This document shows positions 14,068-14,125 of a stretch of 14,125 bases of DNA, piece after piece. A model generated the notes under the pieces. It had not been told where the DNA came from and did not search any database. It saw only the letters and a list, made by a program, of their open reading frames with translations. Origin of the DNA: JBFWNZ01 sp050250795 (GTDB lineage Bacteria; Pseudomonadota; Alphaproteobacteria; UBA8366); contig JBFWNZ010000064.1 of assembly GCA_050250795.1 (NCBI GenBank), forward strand, positions 1-14,125, written 5' to 3'. Numbering within the stretch: position 1 is the first letter of the stretch; every line of letters starts with the position of its first letter. A program made the translations under genes and the position numbers.

Positions 14068-14125
14068 ATGTCGAGCGAAGGTCTACATTCGCCGCGTGAG
14101 CGGTTGAGCGCGAAGACCCTGGCCA
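14068..14125 (+). CDS. 5' end of a gene, possibly encapsulated ferritin-like protein (partial)
   Basis: An ATG at 14068 with GAGGAG 8 bases upstream opens a frame that runs off the window after 19 codons, reading MSSEGLHSPRERLSAKTLA. From memory, the SxEGxHxPxExLSxxT pattern resembles the N-terminus of encapsulated ferritin-like proteins (EncFtn), which oxidise iron inside encapsulin shells. The position after a metal transporter fits, but 19 residues are too few for a firm call. That a gene starts here is more certain than what it encodes. Confidence 0.45.
   Translation, partial: MSSEGLHSPRERLSAKTLA

Overview
The window is GC-rich chromosomal DNA, with dense GC-ending codons, GC hairpins at gene ends and long antisense open frames. 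Gene content points to an alphaproteobacterium, plausibly of the Rhodospirillales/Azospirillum type: an EcfG-like sigma factor, promoters of the alphaproteobacterial general-stress type, class I-beta aspartate aminotransferase, an EF-G-like second translational GTPase and a GufA-like ZIP transporter. This taxonomic call is inference. I see no phage, IS, CRISPR, tRNA or rRNA genes.

Layout. (1) 1-441 is the ATPase end of a sensor histidine kinase, tightly convergent with uvrB (447-2654, minus). (2) 2655-2885 is an AT-rich divergent intergenic region with two inverted repeats, leading to an ECF sigma factor (2886-3368, plus). (3) 5028-3387 is a minus-strand pair: a secreted coiled-coil protein of the sll1863 stress family followed by a membrane-anchored TPR protein. 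Divergent from it is a small DUF1328/YtjA membrane protein (5162-5338). The space between them carries GGAAC-N16-CGTT on the minus strand and GGAAC-N16-TGTT on the plus strand, both matching the EcfG general-stress promoter. This is the clearest regulatory unit in the window. (4) 5407-6315 is a DMT/EamA exporter, convergent with a small secreted protein (6842-6393) that reads as a sortase fold without the catalytic His and Cys. (5) 7764-6961 is a beta-hydroxyacid dehydrogenase-family protein, divergent from aspartate aminotransferase plus a ketopantoate-reductase-like protein (7961-10099). (6) 10270-13091 is an EF-G-like GTPase followed by a 2-keto-4-pentenoate hydratase-family protein, closed by a strong intrinsic terminator at 13109-13140. 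(7) 13206-14012 is a ZIP metal transporter behind a promoter overlapped by a long palindrome. It is followed by the first 19 codons of a gene whose N-terminus resembles encapsulated ferritins, suggesting a metal uptake and storage locus continuing beyond the window.

Most interesting items: the divergent general-stress promoter pair, the catalytically dead sortase-like protein, and the metal transporter/possible encapsulated-ferritin junction with its palindromic operator candidate.
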